NCBI GenBank assembly: GCA_958009085.1
Contig: OY253669.1
Location: 434,001-498,000 of the forward strand
Direction: 5' to 3'
Source of the DNA: Protoeuglena noctilucae
Taxonomy: Eukaryota > Chlorophyta > Pedinophyceae > Marsupiomonadales > Marsupiomonadaceae
DNA length: 64,000 nt
In this document: positions 33,329 to 45,800 of the stretch, piece after piece
Layout: every line of letters begins with the position of its first letter
Numbering within the stretch: position 1 is the first letter of the stretch
Made by a program: the position numbers and the translations under genes
The notes under the pieces: generated by a model
Databases searched by the model: none
What the model saw: only the letters and a program-made list of their open reading frames with translations
What the model was told of the DNA's origin: nothing

Positions 33329-34364
33329 GCATGAGGTTCTTCATGCCAAGAGGTGCCCAATCGCAGAGCGCGGCGGGCTATCCCGGCCGCGTCGCGGAGG
33401 AGGGCGCGGCGCAGAGCGCGTGGCCGACGGCGAGCTGCCCGCGCCCGCGGGACGGTCAGCAGATGGCCCCGCCGGTGCCCAAACAGGACCGTCTACGTCA
33501 CTTGGAACCAAAAGACGTCGGCATGCCCATCCCAGGCTCTCTCAAGCCGGGAAACCCCCTCGACAAGGGCTGGGCAGGAGGGCGGGGCGGGGCCACGCTC
33601 TCTCGGGACGCGCCCGGCAGTTTGTGGAAAGAAGCGGCGCGGTAGCGCGTCCCCGCGACAGCCCAAAATGCCGTGCGCGAACCGATAACCGAGACCGCGC
33701 CGGTCCAGGCCCCGCCGGGCTCGGCGAGGGACGCCAACCCTCTTCTCATCTTCGAGGGCGGCAGTCACCTTCACGACCCGCGCAGCGGGCTGCGCCGAAG
33801 CGCAGGCGACAGCTCGCATGCTCTCAACCCAAGAAGCCCCCAAAATACAGTCTCCAATACACGTGAGGTGCAAACTTTGCAACCAATTAGCTCAGGGGGG
33901 TAGGGGAGCCTCAAGGGGACAGAATGCACTTGCTGAAGGTATAACCTGCCAGTGGCGTCAGGAACAGGGCCTTTGTCCCTCGATCGCCCTCCAGGTGCGT
34001 GATTGGTCAGAACGGCGACGAGGCGCGACGTGCAGGAGCCGCTGTGCAGCCCCTTCACTTCAGGTGGCCGGCCGCTCCGTCCCTCGCCGCACCCCAACCG
34101 CTTGGCATTGCTTGCGAGAGTTAACGGAAGTTGCGGTGGATCCGCTGCTGCCATCGCCCGGGGCGTCGTGCAGGGGGCTGGCGGGAAGCGCGATTGCGCC
34201 CGGATGCCATCCCCGACGCCCCTCTGACGACGCTCCGTAGATTCTTTCTCCAGTGACCGCGGGAAAGGGGTGCCGGCGAGGGGGGAGACTCGCGAGGACT
34301 CGGGGACGCAGGCCTGGCCTGGCCTGGCGGAGGCACGCGCGCATTGGGAGAGCCGGGAGCGAAG
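33329..34364. other. Divergent upstream region of bL31 and SERRATE
   Basis: Must contain the missing first exon of bL31 (minus strand) and both promoters. A tRNA-like string at 33888-33910 fails the folding test (see rejected items). No other gene is visible. Confidence 0.4.
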
Positions 34365-36871
34365 ATGGATCGGGACGGTAGCCCTCATGCCTACCGGGAC
34401 CGCTCCCGGTCGCCACCACCCAGGTTCCAGAGCGCGCGGCGTGCCATCGCTTGGGCGCGCGCACCTGCCGCCTCGCTGTCCCCGCGGCCGACGCCTGCCT
34501 CCTGCATGACCTGCGAGCGTCGCTCCGCGGCCCTGGGTTCCCCCATGGGCCCCCGGGGCACGCCCATCCTGGAGCGCGGCGATGTTGCGTGGACGCTGGG
34601 TTTCGCCCTCGCGCTCCTGCCCCGCGCTCCCGCTCCCGCCCTCGCTCGCGAGTTGCGCCGCGCTTCGACGCCTCCGCGCCCCCGCCGGGTCCCGCGCGCA
34701 GGGGATCTCCGGATTACCGCCGCGGGCGGTCGCCGGAGAACGACGACTACTACGGGGACTACGGGCGCGGGCGGAGGGGCCGCGGGCGGTGGAGGGGTGA
34801 CTTCCGCGGTCGTGGGCGCGGGCGCTGGCCAACTCGGGGGCGGGATCGGTCCCCGTCGCCCGGGCGGGGCTCCCCGACGTATGGCCGGCGGTACGGGCAC
34901 GAGTACCGGGACAGCCGCGGCTACGATCGGGATTACGATGGTCGCGGGCGCTACGACGACCGCCGGGAGGCCTCGGAGGAGCGCCGCGGCTACGGGCCCA
35001 GGTCCGCCGTTCGCTCGCATGGCGCCCCGCCTGCCCCCCTGCGCTGCCCGTCCCCCGCTCGCCAACGCGCGGCTCCCCGCCCCGCAGGCCCGACGGTCCC
35101 CGCGACGGCGCGGGCCCGCTGACCTTCAAGGAGTGGATGCTCCGGCAGGTGAAGGATTTGACGCCAACGGAGGCCCAACAGCGGTACGAAGAGTACCTCG
35201 CTCCCTTCCTGGACACCGAGGGCCTGGGCATCTACCGCGCCAAGTTCCAGTCGGTGAAGGACCTGGCCGAGTACCGCGTGCTGTTCCACCCCCTGGAGAT
35301 CCAGCGGGTGCTGGAGGAGCGGCGGGAGGCGGTGCACTGGGGTGCCGAAGAGTTCTTTGCGGCGATGCGGGAGGGGCGGGTGGACCCGCGGGCCGAGGGG
35401 TGGGAGCAGGGCAACGGGCCGTGGAAGGCGACGGACGAGGCGGGGAGGGAGGCGCCCCCGCCGGCGCCCGCGAGCGCGTGGCTTGAGGCGAGGCTCGACG
35501 CCGACCTGCAGGTGGCGATGGAGCTGGCGCGGAGCTTCGACGAGGAGCGGGGGGTGACGGGGAACCCGATGCTGCGGGGCGGGCGGGAGGGGGCGGGCGC
35601 GAACGGGGGGGATGACGTGGAGATGGACGGTGGGGCCGCGGGGGCGGGGGCGGGTGCGGATCCGGAGGTGTTCCAGGGCCTGTCGACGGCTCAGCGGCTG
35701 GACCTGGTACTGACGTACTTGTGGCGCGTGCATGGGGCGGACTACTACGGGGCGCACGAGCTGGTGCCGGGGAGGTTTGAGGACCGGCGTCGTTTGCCCC
35801 GGGCGGTGCGTGGCCCGCAGCCGTCCGGGGCGAGCACGGAGGGCGCGGCGGAGCTGGAGGCGGTGGCCGGGCGGTGGTCGGAGCGCGCACGCACTGGCGA
35901 TCCGCTGGTGCAGGGGGCGAGGGAGCAGGACCTGCAACAGCGGCTGGATGCGTGGGTGGCTGACCAGGTGGTTCGCCACGACGACGCGGTGTGGGGCTGC
36001 ACGCTGTCGAACAAGAAGTTCCGGGGGCAGGAGTACGTGCTCAAGCACATCAAGGGGAAGCACGCCGAGCGGGTGGAGGAGGAGCGCCTGCGCATCGCGG
36101 ATGAGTTGTACGAGGACAACTTCGTGACGATGCACAAGCGGAGGGACGAGGAGGCCGCGGAGGAGCAGCGGAGGGTGATGGAGGCGCAGGCGGCCGGGCG
36201 CGGGAGGGGGCGCGGGGGGCTGGCGGGGCGGGCGGCACGGGGGGCGGGGCGCATGGGTGAGGGATGGATGAGAGCGGAGCGGGAGATACTCAGACTGAGC
36301 GGCGTCGCCCGCGTGGCCCATCTCTCTTCGCACGGCTGCAGACTTGGCTCTGATCGCGCCACGCCCGCTCGCAGGGTTCATGCCGGTGGGCGGGATGGTC
36401 CCCATGCCGATGCCGATGATGGGGCCGGTGGGGATGATGCCCCCGGGCCCCATGATGGGCGTGCCGGGGCCGATGGGCATGCCTATGCCCGTGGGGTTAC
36501 CGCCGCCGGGCATGATGGCTGCCATGGGCAGGTGACGACCCTTGTTTGATGCCAGATGCGCCAAAGCACATTCCGCCCTTCTTGCGCTTCACACACGCTT
36601 CCCACTCTCCCTACGCATCTTCCCAAGCGCAATCCACGCTCCTTTTCTCCCTTCCCAAGGTTCCCTTCCCACTCATGCTCTCATTCCCTCTCTCGCACTC
36701 ACCCACCTAGCACGCCGCACCTCTCTCCGCCCGTCGTCCACCCCGTGGCGCGGTGCACGTCACCCTCGCAGGGGCATGCGGGGGCGAGGACGGGGACGGG
36801 GGTTCAAGGGATACAGAGACCACGACGCCCCATCCAACAACCGCGCGCTCCTCGACTACGGGGACTTGTGA
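34365..36871 (+). CDS. SE: SERRATE/ARS2 RNA effector protein
   Basis: Nuclear scaffold that couples the cap-binding complex to miRNA processing, splicing and RNA turnover. The ATG at 34365 starts MDRDGSPHAYRDRSRSP, followed by an Arg/Gly/Asp/Tyr-rich region (about 34700-35010). The conserved N-terminal domain shows LTFKEWMLRQVKDLTPTEAQ, QRYEEYLAPFLDTEGL and EYRVLFHPLEIQRVLEERR. The middle domain has LVLTYLWRVHGADYYGAHEL. The zinc-finger segment reads WGCTLSNKKFRGQEYVLKHI, then KGKHAERVEEERLR. After a Gly/Arg stretch comes a Met/Pro/Gly-rich exon (about 36376-36534). The last exon ends ..RALLDYGDL with TGA at 36869-36871. The join between exon 1 (to about 34423) and exon 2 is not settled. Confidence 0.88.
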
Positions 36872-37518
36872 GACCACGGCCTCGCTCGGCCCTGGGTTGC
36901 ATGACAGCCCATGTCGCCAGCCCAGGATGAGTGTCATGTGGGACTTGTGTGGCTTGTGGGGGGGTTACGACGCAAGCGCAGAGGGTCCCCGGCGGGTGTT
37001 TTCGGGGCTTGTGCACTGCGCGATATGCCCGTGAGGGCAGGTGGGAGGCTGGGGCGGTCAATCAGCGTCGCTGTGTCTCAACCAGCGACCCTGGCTGGCC
37101 TTGTCGCCAAGGGTGGGGTGGGAGATGGATTGCTAGGGGATTGCCATGGTACATTTGGAAGGCTGGTGGTCGATAGCGGGTTTGGGTGGAGTGACAGGGG
37201 TATGGGGGCACGAGCGGGGGATAACCGATGCGGCGATGGGCCATGTTGAAGCGTCTGACACCTTACATGCTTCTTCTGACCAGCCATAGTGGACACACAG
37301 GAAGAACTCGTAATAAGAAATCTCGGTGACATCGAACCGGGCTCGCGTGGTGTTGGTAGCTTTGGATAACGAGAGGGACAGGAGGGGCACTGATGACAGC
37401 GAAGTGCGCGAGCTGTGCGACCTATCTAACGCGCGCGTCGCTCCCGCTGATTAGGCGAGAGGTTTCCTTGAGGTCGGCGCCGCGGGTCCCCCGGGCGGCG
37501 TCCCGGGGAGGTGGGACG
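36872..37518. other. Intergenic between SERRATE and Ap4A phosphorylase
   Basis: Short open frames only. An in-frame ATG at 37393 lies upstream of the chosen Ap4A phosphorylase start and would add 42 residues (possible targeting peptide). Nothing else is visible. Confidence 0.4.
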
Positions 37519-38930
37519 ATGGCCACGTCCGTCTTTCCGCAAGGCGCGCAGCTCTGGGACCGCATCGTGACGGTGTACAAGCAAGCAGGTCCGTGAATTC
37601 GACCGTCTGGAGCGCGACGCGCCGTGATATGCGATTTGCAAACTCACGCCGCGTCCCCTCGGCTGCACCCAGGGGAGAAAGGGGCCGCGTACCAGATGGA
37701 CACGCAGCCGCGCACGCTGCACGACGGGGGCGTGGACTTTGTGGTGCGGGTGGCCACGTCGCTGCAGGACAAGCCCAAGGCCCCGAAGAGCGGGGACACC
37801 AAGTGAGCGACGGGCGACGGTGCGCTCCCAAGCGAACCCCGCACCTCGGGTGCGACCTGCAGCGCGCTCTGCACGCTCTGCAGGAACGTGAACCCGTTCC
37901 TGCCCTACGAGGAGGATCTGTGGGTCGCGCACCTGTCCGAATCGCACACCATGCTCCTGAACAAGTACAACGTCGTCGACCACCACGCCCTGGTCGTGAC
38001 ACGGGCCTTCGAATCCCAGGAGGACCCCCTTAACGCCCGGGACCTGGACGCCGTGCTGCGGGCTGTCTCGTGCTACCCGACGGGAGCCCTGGCGTACTAC
38101 AACTGCGGGCCGGTTTCGGGGAGAAGTCAGCCCCACAAGCACCTGCAGGTTGTGCCATTGCCCATGGCAGGTGAGCACAGAGGCACAGAGTGAGGGCCGC
38201 GGCTGGCATGCGAAGGTGGGTGTCTGTGTCTCTGTGGCCTGTGCTAGTAATCGCTAGTCGCCATGGATGGGCCGCTGCTGTGGCGCCGCATGCAGTGGGG
38301 GGCAGCCCCGACCACGAGCCGCCCATCGCGACGCGGGTGGTGGCCGCGATGGGTGCGGGGCGGGAGGGGGAGGTGACGGAGGTGCGCACGTTGCCCTTCC
38401 AAGCGTTCGCGGTGCTGTTGGGGAATGGGGACCTCACGGGGGCCAAGCTCCAATCTCATTGGTGAGTGGCGGGCACTGGCCAGCTCTAGTCGATGTCAAT
38501 CACCATGCCATGTGTATTGTCCAAAAAGAGGGCGGTTCTGGGTCCTTGCGTTGCAGTGACGCCCTGTTGGAGCGGTGCGAGGCTGCGTCCCGGGCGGCTG
38601 GGCTGCCCAAGCCCTCCTACAACGTCGTGTTGGCGCGCAATGCCGCGCACACGTTCGTGATGATGGTGCCCAGGTCCCAGGTGAGGGCCAGAGGGCAGCA
38701 CGTTCCTGGCAGTGCCGCACCGGTGTGTCTGTTGTGGAGAGAGGGTGTATGATTAGGACATTTGGGAGCCTTGCCACGAATGCTATCCACCGCAGGAGAC
38801 GCACGGGCCCCTGTCCATCAACTCGCTGGGCTTCGCGGGGACCATGCTGGTGCGGACGACTGAGGAGCTGGACTTCCTGCAGCGCGAGGGCTGTATGGAG
38901 GTCCTACGGTCCGTGGGCATCCCTTGGTGA
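37519..38930 (+). CDS. APA2: Diadenosine tetraphosphate (Ap4A) phosphorylase / ATP adenylyltransferase
   Basis: Cleaves Ap4A with phosphate to ATP and ADP; HIT-superfamily nucleotidyltransferase. Exon 1 gives MATSVFPQGAQLWDRIVTVY. Later exons show NVNPFLPYEEDLWVAHLSES, HTMLLNKYNVVDHHALVVTR, and the active-site region GRSQPHKHLQVVPLP, which carries the HxHxQ-like motif (here HKHLQ). Further on are YNVVLARNAAHTFVMMVPRS, INSLGFAGTMLVRTTEELDF and the end EVLRSVGIPW. TGA is at 38928-38930. An alternative upstream in-frame ATG at 37393 exists. Five introns, all GT-AG as read. The segment order and spacing match the yeast APA1/APA2 type. Confidence 0.9.
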
Positions 38931-39080
38931 CACTGCTGGATAGCAACAAGCGATATAAACGAACTCCCATTGTGTCTGGGCCGTGCTATCTGTGACTCCC
39001 GTCGCGCGATTCAATCCCTGCGCGCCGCCTGGCAAGCCATGCGAGCAAGGGCCCCGCGTCGGCTTCCGCATGCCACCGGC

Positions 39081-39687
39081 TCAGTCGTCCTGGAGCGTGA
39101 CCTCGACGTCGACGCCGGGGTCGATCTGGCAAGAGTCGGAGATCTTGCGCACGATGTCCTGGGGGCAGTACAGGTCGATGAGGCGCTTGTGGATGCGCAT
39201 CTCGTACCGGTCGAACGTCTGCGTACCGTTACCCGACGGCGCCTTGCGGACCGTCAGGCGGAGGATCTTCGTGGGCATGCGGACCGGGCCCTTGACCTGC
39301 GAGACGAGGCGGCGAGGGTGGGGTCGGGATGGTTCGGAAACCGACAGTACAATCCATCACCGGGGTCGGGCAGTCCACCGTGCAGCGCGGTATGGCGTAC
39401 AGAAGTGGTCACACGCACCTTGAGCTCGTCGCTCTGGGGGTGCATCCGGTAGAGGTCCTTGGTGGTGCGGATCCAGTCGGCGCACGACTTCTCCAGGGAG
39501 CGGACGTTCCGCGAGGAGAGCGTGATGCGGATGCGCGACTTGTCGGCTGCGAGGGGGCGCGGGGCGGCGGATGAGGCGGAGGAGCGCCCGGCGAGGCGTC
39601 CCGGCAGCCGCTGCAGCGACCACACGACCCCCCCGCCGACGGGCCCTCACCCGAGGGGGCCACCAGCTTCGCGGCGTCCTTGCTCAT
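39081..39687 (-). CDS. RPS20: 40S ribosomal protein S20 (uS10)
   Basis: Cytosolic small-subunit ribosomal protein. Three exons: [12 protein letters not shown] (start ATG at 39687), then [20 protein letters not shown] and [20 protein letters not shown], then [20 protein letters not shown] with [20 protein letters not shown] and [12 protein letters not shown]. Stop at 39081-39083. Splice joints keep the frame (TCG G / CC GAC) and give about 120 residues, the family norm. The match to eukaryotic uS10 is close throughout. Confidence 0.96.
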
Positions 39688-40363
39688 GGTTGGTGCAATT
39701 GGGTGGGTCTGAGCGTGTCCTCCGAGTCAGCGCCTGGAGGCAAGGGGGAAAGAAAGGTTTTGAGGCTAGAACCTGCTGCATCCCTGCCGCCAGGCGGCCA
39801 GCAGCTACGAAAGAAAGCTGCGCGAATGAGGGCAGCAGCTCCGGTCGCTGCCGTGGCGCGGGCGACGCGCTGGACGGCGGCGACGGGCGGGAGGGCTCAA
39901 GAGAGGTCCTCGCGGGGCGCGAGCGCGGGCGCTACGGCGAGTATGACGGTAGGCAGGTCGAGGTCCCGATCCTCGGCTGCCTGGCTCGGCGGAGGCGCAG
40001 GAAGCGCGCGGGCTCACCTGCTGTGGGCAGGCCTGGGCGAACTGAGAGGACAAGGCACGCGTGGACGACCTGAGGAAGGGAGGGGGATCGTCGGGCCGGG
40101 GATGATGAGCGGGAACTGGCCGGGTTTTCTGGCGTGGGTAGGGCTTTCAGGGCCCCTGCGTGTCTTAACTTCCTTGGGTTATCATTGATGAAAATGCGTG
40201 GGAAACACTGGCGGCGTCGCATGCTCCCGCGCCGACCTTACGCGCATTGAAAGCTCACAACCCCACGGGGTCCGCTTTGAGCGCCCTCCAGCTCACCTTC
40301 GCGTCGTCTTAGAGCTGAGATCGCGTGCCCACCCGGGCCGCTTCGGGAAAGGCACCGGCCAGG
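39688..40363. other. Divergent promoter region of uS10 and FOP
   Basis: Open frames here are Arg/Ala-rich and look like noise. It probably contains both promoters and 5' untranslated regions. No gene is visible. Confidence 0.4.
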
Positions 40364-42548
40364 ATGGAGAGGCTCGGCGAGCTCAAGGAGGTGAGTTTGA
40401 AAAAATTCGGCAGCACCGTTAGCCCCTGCTCCCGCGCGCTGCACCCGCTCGTTCATGTTAGCGTCTGAATCGATGTTCGTCATCGGGTGGGTTGTTCGCC
40501 CCTTGCGCTCGCCGCGGCGCCCCATGGACGCTGCATCTCTGTGCGTCCCGGCCCCTTGCGCAGGCCGTGGTGCGGGTGCTGGAGCGCAAGGGCGTTCTGG
40601 CGCAGATTCGCGCGCAGCTGCGCCACGAGGTATTCAAGGCCATCGACGACGAGGATGCAGAGGACAGCAACTCCGGGTGACCCGCTGCATCGACGCGCTC
40701 GCTGCGCCCGGCGGCTCCCCGCGCGTGCGGACGTCTCACATTGTTCGACAGCTCTCCTCCTCCGCAGGGACGAGGGATGGTCGCTGCGGAGCGTGCTGCG
40801 CACCGAGGAGGGGGCGATGGCGATGGCGCTCGTCAAGGAGTTCCTGCAGTGGGCGGGCTTGCGGATGACGGCGAGCATTCTGGCGAGCGAGTCGGGAGAC
40901 GCGTCGGAGGGGTTCGACCGGGAGGACCTGGAGGGCCGGTGCGGCGTGGATGCGGGGCCGGGCCCGGTGCTGGCGGCGGTGGCGCAGCGGCTCTTGGCGG
41001 GTGGGGCGGGGCCCTCCGGCGCAGGCGGGGCGGTGCAGGCCTCCGCGGTGGCCCGCCCGGCGAGCGCCGCGACGCGCCCGGTGTCCGCGGTCGGCGCCGG
41101 CACCCTCGCCAGCGCTGGGGAGGCAGCAGAGGGCATGGCCGTTGTCAAGGAAAGGAGTTACGGACCAGAGGATACGTCAAAAGATGATTTCCAGCAGCCA
41201 TCCGCTGGGGCGTCTGAGGAGGATGTCTTGGAGCTGGACGAAGAGGGAGAGAGGGGTGCCGGGTCTGAGGGCGGCGGTCGCGGGGGCGATGGGGATGATG
41301 GGGATGGGGCTGGCTTGGAGGCGGAGGTGTCCAAGGGTGCGAGTGCGAGCGGAGTGGTCCCGGCCGGAGTCGAGGCGGCGGGGTCGGCGTCGCGGGAGGG
41401 GTCGGGCCTGGAGGAGCTGGCGTCTGAGGTGGGCAGGGGCGCTGGGGGCTGGGTGGCCTGTTGTGCGTTGCAGGAAGAGGGGAAGAGGCTGCAGGCTGCA
41501 GAATGTTAGACAGTGTTTTCGGAAAGGTGCCATTGGCTTCCAGCTTCACATATGGGCACCTGTCTGTGTGATGTGTAGGTGGAGGACGAGGTCGAGTACG
41601 ATTTTGATGATGAGGAGGAGGCGCCTGAGGGAGAGGCGCAGGAAGAGGGGCGCGCGGGGTCCGAGGGATCCGAGGTGCGAGCCGGGAGGGGCAGGGGCGG
41701 CGCACATGAGGCTTGGCGCTCATAACACAGACTCAACCACCAAGCCACTCCACGCCCACGTACACCCCGCCTCGCCCCCTCCCCGCAGGGCCCCCCTCCC
41801 CTCGAGGCCGCCTCTCATCGCAGCCACTCCGCCTCTGCCTCCGCCTCCGCCTCGCCGTCGGGCTCGTCCAAACACGACGAAACCCCCACCGCCCCCGCCC
41901 CCATCTCTCCCAGCGCCAACCCACTCCTCGACGGCACCCTCCCCCCGCCGGTCAAAGCCCTGCCCAGCCTGGGTGCTTTGGCAGAGGCACGCAAGCCCAG
42001 CACCCTCGCGCCCCTCCGCGGCAGGGGTCTGCCTGCCATCCCCGCGATGCGCGCGGGGCCAGGGACGGGCGCGGAGTCAGAGACTGGCGCCGATGGGACG
42101 CCGGCCTCGTCGCCGGGCGCGGGGGCGAGCGGCGACGTTGGCGCGGGGCTGTATGGGCAGCGTGACGGGAGGGTGGCAGAGCGGGGCGATGTGGGGGGCG
42201 GGTCAGGGCCTGAGGGTAGCGGGGAGATGTCTGGGGAAGTGTCTTACACCGGATTGGGTCGCTCGCTTCGTGGAGAGGGAATCACTGGTCAGGTGGAGGG
42301 AGAGGAGGACGCGGGGGTTGAGGTCGAGGAGGGTGGGCTCGTGTTGGAGTACAGGTGAGGATAGTGTGGTTGGGGGTTATGGTGGGGTCGTGGATGGGAG
42401 TTGCATATGTAAGCTACAATCTCCATGATGTGGGTTCGTTGATTGTTTGTGGATGACTCTGTGCTCGACTTGTCTTTGCAGTGATGTCGAGGGGACGCTC
42501 GAGGACATCCCTCACATGAGGTTCGTCGAGGCGGCGCGCACTCCGTGA
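40364..42548 (+). CDS. FOP: FOP/CEP43-TON1 family centriolar protein
   Basis: Family of centriole/basal-body and, in land plants, preprophase-band proteins (FGFR1OP/CEP43, TONNEAU1). Exon 1 (40364-40390) is MERLGELKE. Exon 2 (40564-40676) gives AVVRVLERKGVLAQIRAQLR and HEVFKAIDDEDAED. Exon 3 starts at 40768 with SLRSVLRTEEGAMAMALVKE and FLQWAGLRMTASILASESG, the LisH-like dimerisation motif typical of the family. The rest is acidic and low-complexity (VEDEVEYDFDDEEEAPEGE), then KALPSLGALAEARKPSTL and LAPLRGRGLP. The end is LEDIPHMRFVEAARTP with TGA at 42546-42548. The N-terminal 100 residues carry the assignment; the long tail is not conserved enough to judge. Confidence 0.83.
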
Positions 42549-42893
42549 CATTTGGCGGGGGTGGTTAAGCCGAGTTAAAGCCCTGTCTGGGTTCGGGTGT
42601 ATTCCTGACCCTGAAGGACAGCCGTGTCTCTCGGGAATGGTGCTGTGACTGTATGGCCTAAGACGCTGAGCGTTGTGTGAGGCATCGCTAGTATTCAACC
42701 ACGTGTTCAGACCCCGAGACGGGACGATCATCGACTATCAAACACGCACGCCACATCGGGCAATGCAGTGCCCGGACCAACGCATGGCAAACACCGATCC
42801 CACATGCTGGGCGCAACGACGCAACCCCCAACCGCCACCCACATCCCACACGCTTGCAGCCGCGACCCAGCCCCATCCGCCAGGTGCGCCTCG
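42549..42893. other. Convergent 3' region of FOP and Cactin
   Basis: No gene seen; likely the two 3' untranslated regions. Confidence 0.5.
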
Positions 42894-45800
42894 TCACCTC
42901 CGGTACCCCGTGCGTTTGAAGTTGAAGTAGAGGTGCAGGATGCCCCTCTCAAACACGCACTTGAAACCCCTCTTCGCCGTGTACTCCCACTCCTTGTTGA
43001 CGATGCGGAATGCGATGTCCTCGTAAGGCGCACCCGCCTTGAATCGAATCATGCACGTTGAGCCGTCCGCCGACTCCGGGTCTCGCTCGAGCACGTACGT
43101 GGGCGCGGAGGACTTGTCGATGAGGTCCGGGTAGAAGATGTTGAACTTGTAGCCCTGGACGACCTTGGGCGGCATGTTGTCGCTGTCGAAGTGGGCCTGC
43201 GTGGGAGTGGGGTGGGAGGGGGCAGTGACGGGCGGGTGGAGTGAGGCTGCGTTGGGGTGCATGCAGTCACCCGGTTGTGCTTGCTCCATTCAACACTCAG
43301 CCCGACCCCAATCAGTCACTCACCCGGTTGTACTTGCTCCACTCGCACCCAACACACACTCACTCACCCGGTTGTACTTGCTCCACTCGAACCCCGTGTG
43401 CACGCGGTTGAAGTACTTGGGCTTGCGCGGCTTGTACTTGTCGTGCCACCAGAACACCTGAGAGTCTAGCGCCACCTCCGAACGAGAGGACAGGTCCAGG
43501 TCTGGGGGCGGAGTCGGCAGGCGTGGGTGGAGGGGCGACGCGTGGTGCAACATGAGCAAGCGGGACCTGGGTATTATAGGTTGACAAGCCATAGGACGCA
43601 ACATCAAGTGCCTTCAGTCAAACAAAGGGAGTGTCACATTGCAGCAGCAGACGACGCCCCGATCGCTCCCGCCCGCCCCGCTCTAACCCCCGCCCTCGCT
43701 CACCTGCTCCCGTGTCGCTTTCCATCATCTTCATCGCCAGCGCCCACAGCGCCTGCGACTGCCGGTCCCCCTCCTCCTCCGCGCCCCGCACCAGGCCCCG
43801 CAGCCCGCCCTTGGCCTTACCCCGCTCCTTCTCCTTCCCCTTGCTCGGCGCGGGCGCCGCCATCGCCGCCGCCGCCGCCGCCGCCCGGAAGCGTTGGATT
43901 GCCCGGAAGCGCACCTGGGCGCGCAGATACTCGAGCTCCCGCGCGTCGTGCGCCCGCAGCACCACCTCTGCGTCTGGCGGTATCGGCACCCGCGGGGGCG
44001 ACCACCGGCCAGGCTCCGTGCGCGGATGAGCTGCAGGAGCGGGCGCGGGGCCCACGGCGAGCCCATCGCCGCCCCGCTCTCCCTCCCGTGCACCCCCTGC
44101 ATCCCCTACACCTCTGTCCCCAGCGCCACTCGCGCCCCCGCCCCCGTCCCCATCCCCGTCGCCCTCTTCCTCGTCTCCGATGTCGATCTCCTCGGCGTTC
44201 GCCAGAAACTCCCCAGGATCCGGAAGCGGGAACTCTTCCTCCCCAACTGCCCCAGACACACCCCCAGCATCGGCATCGGCATTGACAGCGCGGGCGCCGC
44301 CACTTGCGCCCCCGGCTTCGCCACCCTCTTCGTCGTCGAGAGGGATCTCTTCGGCGTTCGCAGTCGTGCCGGGCAACGGCGGCGGCGGAGGCAGCGCGAC
44401 CTGCGATGCTGCGGCGTCCAGGGCCACCCTGCGAGGAGGACAGGGAACGGACCGACAGTCACCCAGGGTTGCCTGGAAGTAACCACACAGCCCAGTTAAC
44501 CACATCCAATGACCCACGCAGCCGCGGTGTCAAAGGCCAACGACGGCCCCACTCTCCCATTCAGCCACGCAGCTAAGCCTCCCGAATTAATGCTGCAGTG
44601 CGCATGCGTTGCCCAGCGCCGCCCTCGCCTCTTCTCCCTCCTCAGCGCCCCCAGGTCCACGACTGTGTCGGCCCCCGCCCCCGTCCTCGCGATGTGACGG
44701 TCCAGAATGTCCGCGTGAATCTCCCGCACGCGCGCCCGTGCCACATGCACCGTCAGCCGGTGCAGCACCGCTCCCCAGTACTCCGGGTCGTCCGCCTCCC
44801 CGCTCTGCAGCATGCCCTGCACCTCCGCGCGAAGGCCCTGCGAGAGAGGCCAAACGAAGGTTTCCGTGTTCAGGCTCAACTGCTTGGATTGAACAGCTGT
44901 GCCGATTGTCCCAAAAACAGCTGTGGCACCTCCCCTGCGGCTCGGCAGACAGCCTCCCCTGCAGCTTCTCACCTGCAGCTCTGCGAAGTTCTTCCCCTGC
45001 AGCATCTCCTGCACGTCCTCCTCTACGCCTGGCGCCAGGGCATCCCCGCGCGGCGCCTCCACCGCCGTGCCCCGGATGCGCGCCTGCTCCTCCGCCTCGA
45101 CCCGCCTCTTCGCCTCCAGCTCATGATCCGCGACTGCAGGAAAGGAAGGGAAGGATCGCAATAGGCCATCGCCAACCGCAAGCTTGCCCAGGTCCCTGAC
45201 GCCCAGCGTCGTCGGCACCTGTGGACAGCGCGGACCAGTATTCGCGGTGGAGCGGATCGTCGGTGTCGAGTTCCACGAACTCGCGGATCTCGTTTCGCAG
45301 CTCCTCCGTCTCCTCGGCGTTGAGCTCATCGAAAACTCGGTAGGGTGCGGACGTGTCGACGCCCAGGCGCTCTCCGAGCAAGATGTTCTTCACCAGCACA
45401 TCGATGGGCTTCGGACGCTGCTCCGACAGGCGAATCTGCAGGGCCAAACGGCGGGGGGAGCATGAGAAGTGTGGTGCAGCCAGGATCCACCAGCACTTCG
45501 CGCCTCCGAGGAGACCGCGCCACCGTGGCAGTGCCTGCGCGTCCGCAAGCTGCAGAAGCGAACGCGGCCTCGACTTCGCACCTCGGAGCGATCGACGGCC
45601 GTCTTGAGATGGAAGAGCGTCTCCTTGCGGTCCAGCTCCGCGGCTTCCGCGCGAGCTTTCTCGCGGTTCAGCAGCTCCTTCTCTATCTCTCGCTCCTGGC
45701 GCTCCCGCTCCCGCTGCTCCTGGAGCTTCTTGACCTTCTCGATCTCCCGGAGGCGCTCCTCCATCCGCCGCTGCTCGGCGTCCGCCTTGAAGTCCTCCAC

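Noticed and set aside
33888-33965. tRNA-like string TTAGCTCAGGGGGGTAGGGGAGC
   Set aside because: It looks like a D-arm, but the loop is too long and no matching anticodon stem or GGTTCRA T-loop follows at the right distance.
34990-36564. 524-codon minus-strand open frame
   Set aside because: Antisense shadow of SERRATE; its repetitive Pro/Arg/His composition mirrors the Gly/Met-rich sense strand.
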